Assembly (NCBI GenBank): GCA_944363565.1
Contig: CALVUI010000001.1
Coordinates: 62,001-126,000, forward strand
DNA length: 64,000 nt
Direction of reading: 5' to 3'
From: an uncultured Bacilli bacterium
GTDB lineage: Bacteria > Bacillota_I > Bacilli_A > RFN20 > CAG-826
Positions 49,356-58,095 of this stretch are shown piece after piece; the first letter of the stretch is position 1; each line of letters opens with the position of its first letter. The position numbers were made by a program, and so were the translations under genes. The notes under the pieces are model-generated. The model was not told the origin of the DNA and ran no database searches. It saw nothing but the letters and a program-made list of their open reading frames with translations.

Positions 49356-50776
49356 CATATGTTCGTGATGATGAAGCTGAGGATGAAGATGACCCCGAGG
49401 GCGTAGACCGGGATCGAGATCTCCCTCCACTTCCCTTCGAAGAGACGCATGACGATGTAGGCCAAAACCCCGATGGCCAATCCATTGGAAAGGGAGTAGG
49501 TGAGGACCATGGATAGGAAGAGGAGGATTCCGGAAAGGATGGTCGTCTTGTCTTCCTTGGCCAGTTCCGGGAGGGAGGAAGACATGATGAGGAGGCCGAC
49601 CCCGACCAGGGCCACGGCGTTGACGGAGCTATAGGAGAAGACCGAGAAGATCGGGAAGGCAAAGCCCGAAATCAGGAAGAGGATCCCGATGATGACGGCG
49701 GTCAGACCCGTCTTGGCTCCGATGGCGATCCCGATTGTCGATTCGGCGAAGGAGGTGACGGTCGAGGTTCCCAAAGGTCCCGAAAGGAGGGAGCCGGTGG
49801 CGTCCGCCACCATCACCCTCTTGGCGTTTTTGAGTTCTCCCTTTTCGTTGACCAGCCCGCAGTGCTTGGCACAGGTCAACATCGTGGCAGTCGTATCGAA
49901 CATGTTGACGAAGAGCAAAGTGAAGACGGCGACGTAGGTCTCGGGATTGGAGAAGAATTCAGCAACCCTGGCCCCGTAGCCGAGGCCGGCATTGGCCGGG
50001 TCGAAGATCCCATAGAGTAAGACCTTCTCTAGGCCGGAGACGCCCCAAGAGGCGGCACTATCTTCCCATGGGGCCAATGGCAGGCCGCAGGCGGTGGCGG
50101 TGGCCCCGTTTCCGGTCGCCCCGAGGATCAAAGAAGCCGCGACCCCGACCAAGGCGGTAACCACCAGGGAAAGGGGGATGGCCAGCTGATTTAGCAGGGG
50201 GATTTTTTTGAAGGCCATTAGACCGAGGCAGAGTAGAATCCCGAAGGAAGCCAGGAGGACGCCGGGGGAAGAGAAGTCCCCGAGGGTGACGAGGGTCGAG
50301 GCATCGGAGATGATGCCGGCTCCTTGGAGCCCGACGAAGAGGATGAAACCCCCCAGGCCGATCGAGATGGCATTCCTCAGTCCTTTGGGGATGGCGTTGA
50401 TGATGATCCCTCGGAGAGGGGTGAGGGTCAGGGTCATGAAGAGGAGGCCGTTGAGGGTCAGGAGCATCATGGCCTCGATCCAGTCAAAGCCCATGGTTCC
50501 GCAGATGGTGTAACTGATGTAGGCGTTCATCCCCATGCCGGCACTGAGGGCCAAGGGATAATTGGCCACCAGCCCCATGACGAGGCAGGTGAGGCAGGAG
50601 ACGAGGGCGGTCATGAAAAAGACGCCGCCGGCATCCATTCCGGCGTCGCTTAGGAGGGCGGCATTGACCGGGAGTATGTAGATGATGGAAGCGAAGGTGA
50701 CGAGGGCTCCGATGATTTCGCCTTTGAGGGTAGCTTGACGCTCGTCAAAGGCGAAGAGGCGATTCAGGAGCTTCAT
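49355..50776 (-). CDS. NCS2 family purine permease
   Basis: 473 aa with about 12-14 transmembrane helices. The N-terminus (LFAFDERQATLKGEIIGALVT in outline) and the conserved LSAGMGMNAYISYTICG segment are typical of the AdeP/PbuG (COG2252) branch of NCS2, proton-driven importers of adenine, guanine or hypoxanthine. Later conserved parts include VNMFDTTATMLTCAKHCGL and GPLGTSTVTSFAESTIGIAIGAKTG. It is co-transcribed behind exonuclease III (4-nt overlap). Together with deoD it suggests purine salvage, though the exact base cannot be told. Confidence 0.93.
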   Translation of the reverse strand: MKLLNRLFAFDERQATLKGEIIGALVTFASIIYILPVNAALLSDAGMDAGGVFFMTALVSCLTCLVMGLVANYPLALSAGMGMNAYISYTICGTMGFDWIEAMMLLTLNGLLFMTLTLTPLRGIIINAIPKGLRNAISIGLGGFILFVGLQGAGIISDASTLVTLGDFSSPGVLLASFGILLCLGLMAFKKIPLLNQLAIPLSLVVTALVGVAASLILGATGNGATATACGLPLAPWEDSAASWGVSGLEKVLLYGIFDPANAGLGYGARVAEFFSNPETYVAVFTLLFVNMFDTTATMLTCAKHCGLVNEKGELKNAKRVMVADATGSLLSGPLGTSTVTSFAESTIGIAIGAKTGLTAVIIGILFLISGFAFPIFSVFSYSSVNAVALVGVGLLIMSSSLPELAKEDKTTILSGILLFLSMVLTYSLSNGLAIGVLAYIVMRLFEGKWREISIPVYALGVIFILSFIITNI

Positions 50777-51537
50777 AAATCGATGTCAAGGACGACGGGA
50801 CAATGGTCGGAACCGTAAATTTCGCCGTGGATCTGCGCGGATTTTACTTTGTCGAAGATCCTTTCGCTGACAATGAAATAGTCAATTCGCCAACCCGCGT
50901 TCTTTTCCCTGGCGTGGAAACGGTAGCTCCACCAGGTGTATTCGACCTTCTCGGGATAAAGGGCCCGGTAGACGTCGACGAAGCCGTTGCTCAGCAAGTT
51001 GGTGAAGGCCTCGCGTTCTTCTTTTGTGAATCCGGCGTTATGGGTATTGCTCTTGGGGTTTTTGAGGTCGATGGGTTGGTGGGCGACGTTGAGGTCTCCG
51101 CAGTAAACGATCGGCTTGACAGCATCGAGCTTCTTGAGATAGGCGACCAGATCCTTTTCGTATTCGAGGCGGAAGGGGAGGCGCTTGAGTTCTTCCCCGG
51201 AGTTGGGGACGTAGGCGGCGACGAAATAGAAGTTCTCGTATTCGAGGGTGATGACCCGCCCTTCCTCGTCGTATTTGCCGCCTTCCAAACCATAGGTGAC
51301 GGAGAGGGGCTTTTGGCGGGCATAGGTGGCGACCCCGGAATAGCCCTTCCTCAATTTGGAGGAAGTGAAATAGAGGTTGTAGTCCTCGAAAGTGACGGGG
51401 AAGGGTTCGTCTTCCTTTCCCGACCATTTGGTTTCGTTGAGGGCGAAGATGTCGGCGTCGAGGTCCCGGAAGGCCTGTTCAAAGCCCTTGGTGAGGACGG
51501 CCCTGATGCCGTTGACGTTCCATGTTGCGAATTTCAT
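50773..51537 (-). CDS. xth: Exodeoxyribonuclease III / AP endonuclease
   Basis: 254 aa, the family norm. It removes abasic sites and 3' blocks in base-excision repair. All motifs are present: TWNVNGIRA (5-13), LNETKW with the metal-binding Glu, YCGDLNVAH, the GWRIDYFIVS block and the C-terminal SDHCPVVLD. The start follows TATAAT by 6 nt on the minus strand and has no ribosome site, so it is probably leaderless. The ATG of the purine permease overlaps its stop. Confidence 0.96.
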   Translation of the reverse strand: MKFATWNVNGIRAVLTKGFEQAFRDLDADIFALNETKWSGKEDEPFPVTFEDYNLYFTSSKLRKGYSGVATYARQKPLSVTYGLEGGKYDEEGRVITLEYENFYFVAAYVPNSGEELKRLPFRLEYEKDLVAYLKKLDAVKPIVYCGDLNVAHQPIDLKNPKSNTHNAGFTKEEREAFTNLLSNGFVDVYRALYPEKVEYTWWSYRFHAREKNAGWRIDYFIVSERIFDKVKSAQIHGEIYGSDHCPVVLDIDL

Positions 51538-52037
51538 GACCCGATTATAAGTGAAATCCCATTTTGGGAGGGAGGGCCAAAGCGGTTTTTAGAAAAGTTC
51601 GCTAAGAAAATAGATTAAGGAAGGGAATTAGTTCGTTACCGCGCAATCGGGTTTTAATTACCGAATGCAATGCCATTCAAACTCGAAATTTTCAACGCGA
51701 ATATCGGCGTTTTTCCTAAAGTGTTCCTTTAGTCGATTATGCCCGAAAAGAAAATAGAAAGTGCAAATTTATGAAATGGACCTTCATTTTACTGTTTGGC
51801 AGTGAACAAAATGGCATATTTCGCTTAATTTTTGGGTCCTTATGGCTGAAAATATCCTTGGGGAGAGACGAACCAACAGTCTTGGTTAGTTCATTCCGCC
51901 GCCATGCTAGCAAGTTCATATCACCTCCTGCTTGCTAAGATCGCGGGGGACCCTGTTCGACCGAGCGGCCTTCTAGGGGCCTTGGCCAGTCTCCCTTTCT
52001 TTATTGCCATCGTTCTCGTTTTGTTTCAAAATTCCGC
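51538..52037 (+). other. 500-bp intergenic region with two weak small reading frames
   Basis: AT-rich and mostly featureless. It holds the exonuclease III -10 box (51544-51549, minus strand). One small frame (51737-51919, minus, 60 aa) has an excellent AGGAGGTGAT ribosome site but a composition unlike its neighbours. On the plus strand an ATG at about 51904 opens a 45-codon frame ending in a hydrophobic stretch (LPFFIAIVLVLF) whose TGA overlaps the next gene's ATG. The two frames overlap on opposite strands, so at most one is real. Either may be a decayed remnant. Confidence 0.4.
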
Positions 52038-52802
52038 ATGATGGATCTAATTTTCCTAAGTGACATCGTTCCGACTAGGAGTTTTTCTTATCTCTACATC
52101 CTCCTCGATTCCTTCTTCATCTTTTTCTTCATCGCCGTTTTGTTTTTGAAGAAACGATACATGACAATGAGTTTCGCCCTCTTCGGGGGCGTCCTTTATT
52201 TCATCGTCGACTTCTTCGGCTTCTATCTTTTGGCCGGGAGCCGGGAAGTGGTGATCGACCAGGTCCTCCAAGGCCCGGGCATGACGGCCCTCGTCCTCCT
52301 ATGGATGTCCCTAAGTTACGGGATCACCAACTTCGCCTACATTTGGATTTTGCTAAGGAAAGACAAGGAGATGTACCCCCTCGTCTTCCTCCTTCTTGTA
52401 TGGTGGTTCATGGCCCCGATCCTCTTGGCTTCGAGTCCCGCCGCCATCACGACCAGAAGGACGACGGGCGAATATCATTGGATAATGGCCGCCCTCCTCT
52501 TGGTGGGTTATATCGGCCTTGTCGTACATGCCCTCTTCTCCAAGCAAAAGTCCTATAGCATCCTCCGTCTCTTCCTCATCGGGGTCTCGGTCCAGTTCTT
52601 CTGGGAGGCGGCCCTCTTGGTGGGTGGGATCCGGCCCTTTACGGAAACCGCCCTTTTGACCCTCGTCGTCGATTCCCTTTTGGAAACGAACCTCGGGATG
52701 CCCTATATCTGGCTCATTTCCTTCTACCTCTACCAGTGGAGGAACGAGGACCTTAGTAAATACCAAGGGGAGAGGGTACCGCTTTGGCAGCGCAAAGCCT
52801 GA
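52038..52802 (+). CDS. Polytopic membrane protein of unknown function
   Basis: 254 aa with about eight predicted helices, starting YLYILLDSFFIFFFIAVLFL, with alternating short loops. Polar motifs such as GPGMTALVLLWMSLSYGITN and SSPAAITTRRTTGEYHW lie between helices. No family was recognised. It overlaps the next membrane protein gene by 19 nt, so the pair probably acts together, perhaps in envelope assembly. No clear ribosome site precedes the ATG; a possible small upstream frame ends at this start. Confidence 0.75.
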   Translation: MMDLIFLSDIVPTRSFSYLYILLDSFFIFFFIAVLFLKKRYMTMSFALFGGVLYFIVDFFGFYLLAGSREVVIDQVLQGPGMTALVLLWMSLSYGITNFAYIWILLRKDKEMYPLVFLLLVWWFMAPILLASSPAAITTRRTTGEYHWIMAALLLVGYIGLVVHALFSKQKSYSILRLFLIGVSVQFFWEAALLVGGIRPFTETALLTLVVDSLLETNLGMPYIWLISFYLYQWRNEDLSKYQGERVPLWQRKA

Positions 52803-54916
52803 TCAAGGAAAGCCGATCCTTGGCGGCCCCTAAGGCCCGTTTTTCTTGGCTCTTCCAGAAGTCCTTTCCCTATCTCGTCCTCTTTCTGGCCAGTGTCATC
52901 GCCATGTACGTCTGGCTCTTCGAGTCCTACATCACTTTGGGGGACGACGTGGCCGTCAACATCGCCATTGTCGGGGACCTGCTTTATGGTTTTAGGAACG
53001 GCTTCCTCAATTCGACCTCCCATCTGATCTTCGGGAATTTTGCCTACAATCCCTATCTCTTCTATGGCCACTTCGGCCAATACCTGTCCGCCGGCTTTGC
53101 CTATCTCTTCGGCTTCCTGGGAGCCGAGGGCATCGACGGCCTCAAGGCCATCGGTTTCCTTTCCGTCTTCGTCTCCGGCATCTATAGCTACAAGTTGGCT
53201 CTCTCCGTCAGCGGGAACAAGCAGGTGGCCTTGGGCTTTGGCCTTTTCTACATCTTCATGCCCTACCGCCTCTTCTGCTTCTTCTACCGCTTCGCCTATG
53301 GCGAGGCCATTGCCCTCGCCTTCGTCCCGGTTCTCTTCTACGGCCTCCACGCCATCCTCAACGAGAAGGGCTTTTCCCTCTTCCCCTATGTCTCGACTGT
53401 CCTCGGCGGGGCCTTTCTGATCCTTTGCCATCCCTATACCGCCTTCCTCTCCGGATCGGCGGCCATCATCTATTTGCTATTCAATATTAGGAAGGTCATC
53501 GGCCTTTTTGGGGATCATCGTAAGATCATCGCCGTCATTTCCTCCCTCTTGCTCCTCTTCTTCTGCGTTTCCTATTGGTTCGTGCCGATGGTTCTCAACC
53601 AAGGCGCGGGCGACTACGTCTTCGAGGATCCGGAGTCGATGTGGACGACCTCGGCCGATCTCATCTACCGCCTCTACCAGACCCAGCAGTTCATGGGCCT
53701 CATCAACTTCGACTGGCTCTCGGTCTATGGGCCTGGAACCCCGCCCGATACCGTCCTCAATTGGGCTTTGGGTTTGGCCTTCCTCCCGGCCTGCATGCTC
53801 ATTTCCTACTTCCTCGATCTCTATCTCGAAAAGAAGCTCTCCGGGGTCCAAGGGGGCCTTTTGGGGCGCATCCTCATCGCCCTCGTCATCATGGTGGTCC
53901 CGATGCTTCTAAGTTACCAAAGGATCGAGATTTACCTCGCAGAAATAGTCTATCTTGCCGCTTTTTACTATTTTCGCCTCTCGAAGGCCGATGATTTGAA
54001 TGCCCCTTTCAAAAGAAAGGAATTGGAGGAAGCCACCAAGGCCGTTTTCAAGAATCCCAACCTCTATTTTTTCGGTCTCTTGACCATCGTCTGCTTCCTC
54101 TTCCTTTACTGCGAGTTCATGTGGACCGACGCCCCTCAGATTTTGCTGATGGGCCAATTCCCCTTCCGCTTCTGGGGCATATGCTTCTTCGCGATGGGCT
54201 GCTTCGGCCTTTATTTGGTCAAACCGTTTGCCCGTTTCAAACGCGTGGGCCCGGTCGCCCTGATGGCCGGGGCCATGGTCTTTACCCTCGCCATGGGTCC
54301 GATCGACAAACGGATCTTCGTCTTGGAGGGGAACGGGGCCCGTTACGAGGAGCCGGATATTTCTTACTTCGAGGAATACCGGGAATGGGGGACCGCCAAC
54401 GAATACCTTCCCAGCCTCCTTTATGAAATCCGGGACACCGGCAAAAGCGAATACGGCCCCAAGTCCCTGGCCTTCAAGGCCATCAACCTCATCATCAACG
54501 AGAAAGGGGAGTTGCCCTTCGGGTTGGAGGACTACATCACCCCGGTTTATCTGGTTGGGGAAGGAAGCGTGGAAGTCAGGGAAGTGAAAACACCGGAAGC
54601 CCTCTTCTACGTCGAGGCTTCGGTGCCGTCTTTGCTACAGATTCCCCAGCTTTATTACGACGGGTATGCCGCCGAGGCCATCTATGAAGACGGGCAAAGG
54701 AAAGACATTCCCATCAAGGAAGCCGATGGGCTCGTGGCCCTCGAACTCTTCGAAGGGTCCTATCAAATCAAGCTTACCTATCCCGGTTGCCTTTCTTATC
54801 GCGTTTGTCTTCCCCTTTCGATCATTGGCTTCACCGCCCTCCCCGTTTCCCTTCTAGTGGAATGGGGAATCAAGAAAAGGAAGGCGGCCAAGGAAAAGGA
54901 ACTTCCTGTCGCCTAA
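52784..54916 (+). CDS. Large polytopic membrane protein, YfhO/PTPS-related glycosyltransferase-like
   Basis: 710 aa from TTG 52784 (AGAGGG ribosome site 7 nt upstream). About 11-12 transmembrane helices with a conserved first extracellular loop (ESYITLGDDVAVNIAIVGDL and NFAYNPYLFYGHFGQYL) are followed by an extracytoplasmic C-terminal domain and a final helix. This is the layout of the '6-pyruvoyl-tetrahydropterin synthase-related' membrane proteins and of YfhO-type GT-C-like lipid-linked glycosyltransferases. An Asp-Asp pair in the first loop (GDD) could be the metal/catalytic site, as in GT-C enzymes. A role in decorating surface polymers is inferred. Confidence 0.7.
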   Translation: MAAQSLIKESRSLAAPKARFSWLFQKSFPYLVLFLASVIAMYVWLFESYITLGDDVAVNIAIVGDLLYGFRNGFLNSTSHLIFGNFAYNPYLFYGHFGQYLSAGFAYLFGFLGAEGIDGLKAIGFLSVFVSGIYSYKLALSVSGNKQVALGFGLFYIFMPYRLFCFFYRFAYGEAIALAFVPVLFYGLHAILNEKGFSLFPYVSTVLGGAFLILCHPYTAFLSGSAAIIYLLFNIRKVIGLFGDHRKIIAVISSLLLLFFCVSYWFVPMVLNQGAGDYVFEDPESMWTTSADLIYRLYQTQQFMGLINFDWLSVYGPGTPPDTVLNWALGLAFLPACMLISYFLDLYLEKKLSGVQGGLLGRILIALVIMVVPMLLSYQRIEIYLAEIVYLAAFYYFRLSKADDLNAPFKRKELEEATKAVFKNPNLYFFGLLTIVCFLFLYCEFMWTDAPQILLMGQFPFRFWGICFFAMGCFGLYLVKPFARFKRVGPVALMAGAMVFTLAMGPIDKRIFVLEGNGARYEEPDISYFEEYREWGTANEYLPSLLYEIRDTGKSEYGPKSLAFKAINLIINEKGELPFGLEDYITPVYLVGEGSVEVREVKTPEALFYVEASVPSLLQIPQLYYDGYAAEAIYEDGQRKDIPIKEADGLVALELFEGSYQIKLTYPGCLSYRVCLPLSIIGFTALPVSLLVEWGIKKRKAAKEKELPVA

Positions 54917-54939
54917 GCATTTTCGTACCCTTTTCCCCC

Positions 54940-54968
54940 TTGAAGAGAGGGACCTCCGTCCATATAAT
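54940..54968 (+). promoter_or_regulatory. Promoter of the Val-Gly tRNA pair
   Basis: TTGAAG, 17-nt spacer, TATAAT. The first tRNA begins 29 nt downstream. Confidence 0.8.
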
Positions 54969-54996
54969 AGCGAAGCGCTTCGGCGCAACAGCGGTT

Positions 54997-55072
54997 GGGT
55001 GTATAGCTCAGCTGGGAGAGCATCTGTTTGACGTACAGAAGGTCAGGGGTTCGAATCCCTTTGCACCCACCA
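54997..55072 (+). tRNA. tRNA-Val (GAC)
   Basis: Acceptor GGGTGTA pairs with TGCACCC (one T-G), discriminator A, CCA encoded. The anticodon stem TCTGT/ACAGA closes TTGACGT, reading GAC. Confidence 0.95.
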
Positions 55073-55075
55073 ATC

Positions 55076-55149
55076 GCATCTGTAGTTCAGTGGTAGAACA
55101 CCAGCTTCCCAAGCTGGCTATACGGGTTCGATTCCCGCCAGATGCTCCA
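55076..55149 (+). tRNA. tRNA-Gly (CCC)
   Basis: Acceptor GCATCTG pairs with CAGATGC, discriminator T, CCA encoded. The anticodon stem CCAGC/GCTGG closes TTCCCAA, reading CCC. Confidence 0.95.
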
Positions 55150-55159
55150 GCAAGAACTC

Positions 55160-55186
55160 GGCACCACCGCGGTGGTGTCTTTTTTT
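55160..55186 (+). terminator. Terminator of the Val-Gly tRNA pair
   Basis: GGCACCACC, loop GC, GGTGGTGTC (one G-T pair), then seven T. Confidence 0.85.
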
Positions 55187-55425
55187 ACCCTTCCGAGGGA
55201 GCCTGAATCCATGGGATCGTTCACGATTCAAAGGCGACCGGTTGAGAAAAGTAAATATTTTGGTTGGTTAACGGTGTCGAAAAGCAAAATCCCCGCAAAT
55301 CGAATTGAGATTTCCGCAAAACACGTTTCCATTTTTCGAAAAATGCGAAAAATATAGGTCGTGACACATCTTTTTTGCCGTTTTCCACCTTTTCAATGGA
55401 CTATTGCCTAGTTAAACTAGGCCAT

Positions 55426-55926
55426 ATGGTGGAGAAGGAACTGCAGGAAGACTTCAAGGAACACGCCGTTGCCCTCCTCGAAAAAAGAGGAGTCAGCCTT
55501 TTGGACATCGCCGACGCGGCCTGCTTTCTCCAAAAGGACTACCACGAAGGATTGAAGGCCGATGACCTCATGCCCTCGGTCCATAAGGTCCTCGAAAAAC
55601 GGGAAGTCCAGTTCGCCGTCATGACGGCCTGCGAGATCGACCGTCTGGCCGAGGAACATCAGTTCCACGACAAGGAGTTGGAAAGGCTCTTGCTTAACGA
55701 TGCCCCTCTATATGGGACCGACGAGGTCTTGGCCTATGGGATCTGCAACCTCTACGGTTCCATCGCCCTCACCAACTTCGGCTTCATCGACAAGAAAAAG
55801 TACGGGGTGATTTCCCGTTTGAACAAGGCCGGCAAGGGGAGTGGGACCTGTACGACCTTCCTCGATGACATCGTCGGGGCCATCGCGGCCGCCGCGGCCT
55901 CGCGCTTCGCCCATGAGGAGGATTAA
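55426..55926 (+). CDS. yutG: PgpA-domain protein, YutG type
   Basis: 166 aa from ATG 55426, chosen because homologues begin here and two upstream in-frame ATGs have no support. The family is named after phosphatidylglycerophosphatase A but the soluble YutG branch lacks the membrane helices of E. coli PgpA. Hallmarks are LLEKRGVSLLDIADAACFLQ, KREVQFAVMTACEIDRLAE, YGTDEVLAYGICNLYGSIA and the C-terminal TFLDDIVGAIAAAAASR. Substrate is uncertain. It directly precedes cdaA and appears to head the cdaA-glmM-glmS operon. Confidence 0.9.
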   Translation: MVEKELQEDFKEHAVALLEKRGVSLLDIADAACFLQKDYHEGLKADDLMPSVHKVLEKREVQFAVMTACEIDRLAEEHQFHDKELERLLLNDAPLYGTDEVLAYGICNLYGSIALTNFGFIDKKKYGVISRLNKAGKGSGTCTTFLDDIVGAIAAAAASRFAHEED

Positions 55927-55929
55927 GCG

Positions 55930-56760
55930 ATGGACAATGTGCTATTCGGTGTGATGGATTTCACCAATCCGGGGGCCGTGGTCGGCTTCTCCTTGGTCAT
56001 CGTCATCTTTTTGCTCCTCGATTCCTTCCTGGCTTTGACCCTCAAGAAGTGGAGCGTGGTCTTGGTTTGCCTCTTGCTTGAGACCGCTTTGGTTTTGAGC
56101 GCCACCTTTGGGATCGAGGTTCTCTTCTTCGTCCTATTGACCGTCCTCTTGGTCTACATGATCGGCCTCCTCTTCTGTAACCTCGGGTCCCTCCGTTGGT
56201 TCTTTTCGGCTCCCGGCAGCAAGGGCAACGGCCCCTTCGGAAGGATGAAGAAGGAGAAGGGCAAGCCGGCCGCCATCGACCGCGAGGCCGTCTACGAAAA
56301 GGTCAAGAACGCGGTCCTGACCCTCTCACGTCAAAAGATTGGGGCCCTCATCACCTTCGAAAAACGCGATGACCTGACGGATCTAGTGAAAAACGGAACC
56401 ATCGTCAACGCCCCCGTTTCCTCGGAACTCCTCCAGACCATCTTCTATCCCGGGACCCGCCTCCATGACGGGGCCGTGGTCATCCGGGGCGACAAGATTT
56501 TAGCCGCATCCGTCTATTTCTCGCCGACCAACCGGCCTTTGACCGGGAAGTTCGGGAGCCGGCACCGGGCCGCCTTCGGGATCTGCGAAACCACCGATTC
56601 GGTGACCATCGTGGTGAGCGAAGAAACCGGCCGTATCTCCATTGCCTACGACGGGGATTTGACCGGGGTCAATCCCGACAACTTCATGCGTATCTTCCGC
56701 GAAGACATGGACGACGACCAAAAGGAAGACGACGGTCAGGACGACAAGGAAGACAAATAA
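55930..56760 (+). CDS. cdaA: Diadenylate cyclase CdaA (c-di-AMP synthase)
   Basis: CdaA condenses two ATP into c-di-AMP, which controls potassium and osmolyte uptake and cell-wall balance. Three N-terminal helices span about residues 17-85 and the DAC domain about 120-260. The catalytic motifs are DGA (180-182, in RLHDGAVVI) and RHR (211-213, in GSRHRAA). The C-terminus is a highly acidic tail (DDDQKEDDGQDDKEDK). In most Firmicutes the regulator gene cdaR sits between cdaA and glmM; here the cdaA stop overlaps the glmM ATG by one base and no cdaR is present. Confidence 0.95.
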   Translation: MDNVLFGVMDFTNPGAVVGFSLVIVIFLLLDSFLALTLKKWSVVLVCLLLETALVLSATFGIEVLFFVLLTVLLVYMIGLLFCNLGSLRWFFSAPGSKGNGPFGRMKKEKGKPAAIDREAVYEKVKNAVLTLSRQKIGALITFEKRDDLTDLVKNGTIVNAPVSSELLQTIFYPGTRLHDGAVVIRGDKILAASVYFSPTNRPLTGKFGSRHRAAFGICETTDSVTIVVSEETGRISIAYDGDLTGVNPDNFMRIFREDMDDDQKEDDGQDDKEDK

Positions 56761-58082
56761 TGGGGAAGTATTTCGGAACCGACGGCGTGCGGGGACGGGC
56801 CGGTGACGTTTTGACGGCCGAGATGGCCTATCGGATCGGCCGCTACATCGGGGCCTACAAGGGCCACCGGAAGATCCTCCTAGGCCGCGATACACGCCTC
56901 TCGGGTCCCATGCTTTCGAGCGCCCTCGTTTCCGGGATCCTGGCTTCCGGGAGTGACGTCTATGACCTCGGGGTCACGACCACCCCTTCGATTTCCTATC
57001 TGGTATCCCGTTTTGATTTTGCCCACGGGATCATGGTCAGCGCTTCCCACAACCCCTTCTACGACAACGGGATCAAGGTCTTCGAGGAAAACGGGGAGAA
57101 GCTATCCTCCGCCATCGAAGACGAGATCGAGGCCTACATGGTCAAAGAAGAAGACGACCTTCCTCTAGCGACCCGAGAGAAGATCGGCCTCTATGTCAAC
57201 GGGGCCTCCCTAAAAGAAAAATACGTCGCTTGGCTTAGGAGCATGGCTCCCAAGGCCCAGGATATCTCACTCCTCGTTGATTTGAGCAACGGCAGTGCTT
57301 CCGAAATCGTTCCCGGCCTCTTCGAAAACCTCGGCTACAAGGCCACCTACATCAATGGGAAGCCGGATGGCACCAACATCAACCGCGATTGCGGGGCCAC
57401 CCATCTCGAAGGTCTGAAGGAAGAGTTCGCCAAGGGTGGGTACGACCTGGCCTTCAGCTATGACGGGGATAGCGACCGCTTCATGGGACTAGACCCCAAA
57501 GGCCGGCTCATCGACGGGGACGCCGCCATCTATCTTTTGGCCTTGGCCCTCAGGAAGGAAGGCCGTCTCAAGAAGGACAAGGCCGTCCTTACGGTCATGA
57601 GCAACTTCGGTCTTAGGAAGGCTCTCGAGGAAAAAGACATCGCCTACGAAATCGTCCCGGTCGGGGACAAGTACGTCCAAGCCTGCCTTAAGAAGGAAGG
57701 GCTGAGCGTCGGCGGCGAGCAAAGCGGCCATGTCATCGTCTATGACTACCTCAATACCGGGGATGGGATCCTGACTTCCCTTTTGGTTCTCAAAATCTTC
57801 GTCGAATATCCGGAAATCTTCGCAAAACTTGATGATTTCCGCGTATATCCCCAGAAATTGGAGAATGTTTCCTTCGAAACCCGGAAGGATCTCGAAGGCG
57901 CCCTTTCCTCGCCTAAGCTTCAGGAAGCTATCAAGAAGGCCGAGGAGATGCTTGGGAGGGACGGCCGTCTCTTGGTCCGGCCTTCGGGCACCGAGAACCT
58001 CCTAAGGGTCATGGCGGAACATCCCGACTCTTCCATCTGCTATAAGGCTGTTGAGACGGTCTTGGCCTCGATCAAGGAATAA
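56760..58082 (+). CDS. glmM: Phosphoglucosamine mutase
   Basis: Converts glucosamine-6-P to glucosamine-1-P for peptidoglycan precursors. 440 aa, the usual length. The N-terminus MGKYFGTDGVRGRAG, the phosphoserine loop VSASHNPFYDNGIKVF (Ser96), the metal loop YDGDSDRFMG (where Asp residues bind Mg2+) and the sugar-phosphate motif RPSGTENLLRVMAE are all present. It follows cdaA with a 1-nt overlap. In Bacilli GlmM and CdaA interact, which fits this coupling. glmS follows after 13 nt. Confidence 0.97.
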   Translation: MGKYFGTDGVRGRAGDVLTAEMAYRIGRYIGAYKGHRKILLGRDTRLSGPMLSSALVSGILASGSDVYDLGVTTTPSISYLVSRFDFAHGIMVSASHNPFYDNGIKVFEENGEKLSSAIEDEIEAYMVKEEDDLPLATREKIGLYVNGASLKEKYVAWLRSMAPKAQDISLLVDLSNGSASEIVPGLFENLGYKATYINGKPDGTNINRDCGATHLEGLKEEFAKGGYDLAFSYDGDSDRFMGLDPKGRLIDGDAAIYLLALALRKEGRLKKDKAVLTVMSNFGLRKALEEKDIAYEIVPVGDKYVQACLKKEGLSVGGEQSGHVIVYDYLNTGDGILTSLLVLKIFVEYPEIFAKLDDFRVYPQKLENVSFETRKDLEGALSSPKLQEAIKKAEEMLGRDGRLLVRPSGTENLLRVMAEHPDSSICYKAVETVLASIKE

Positions 58083-58095
58083 TAGGAGAAACACT

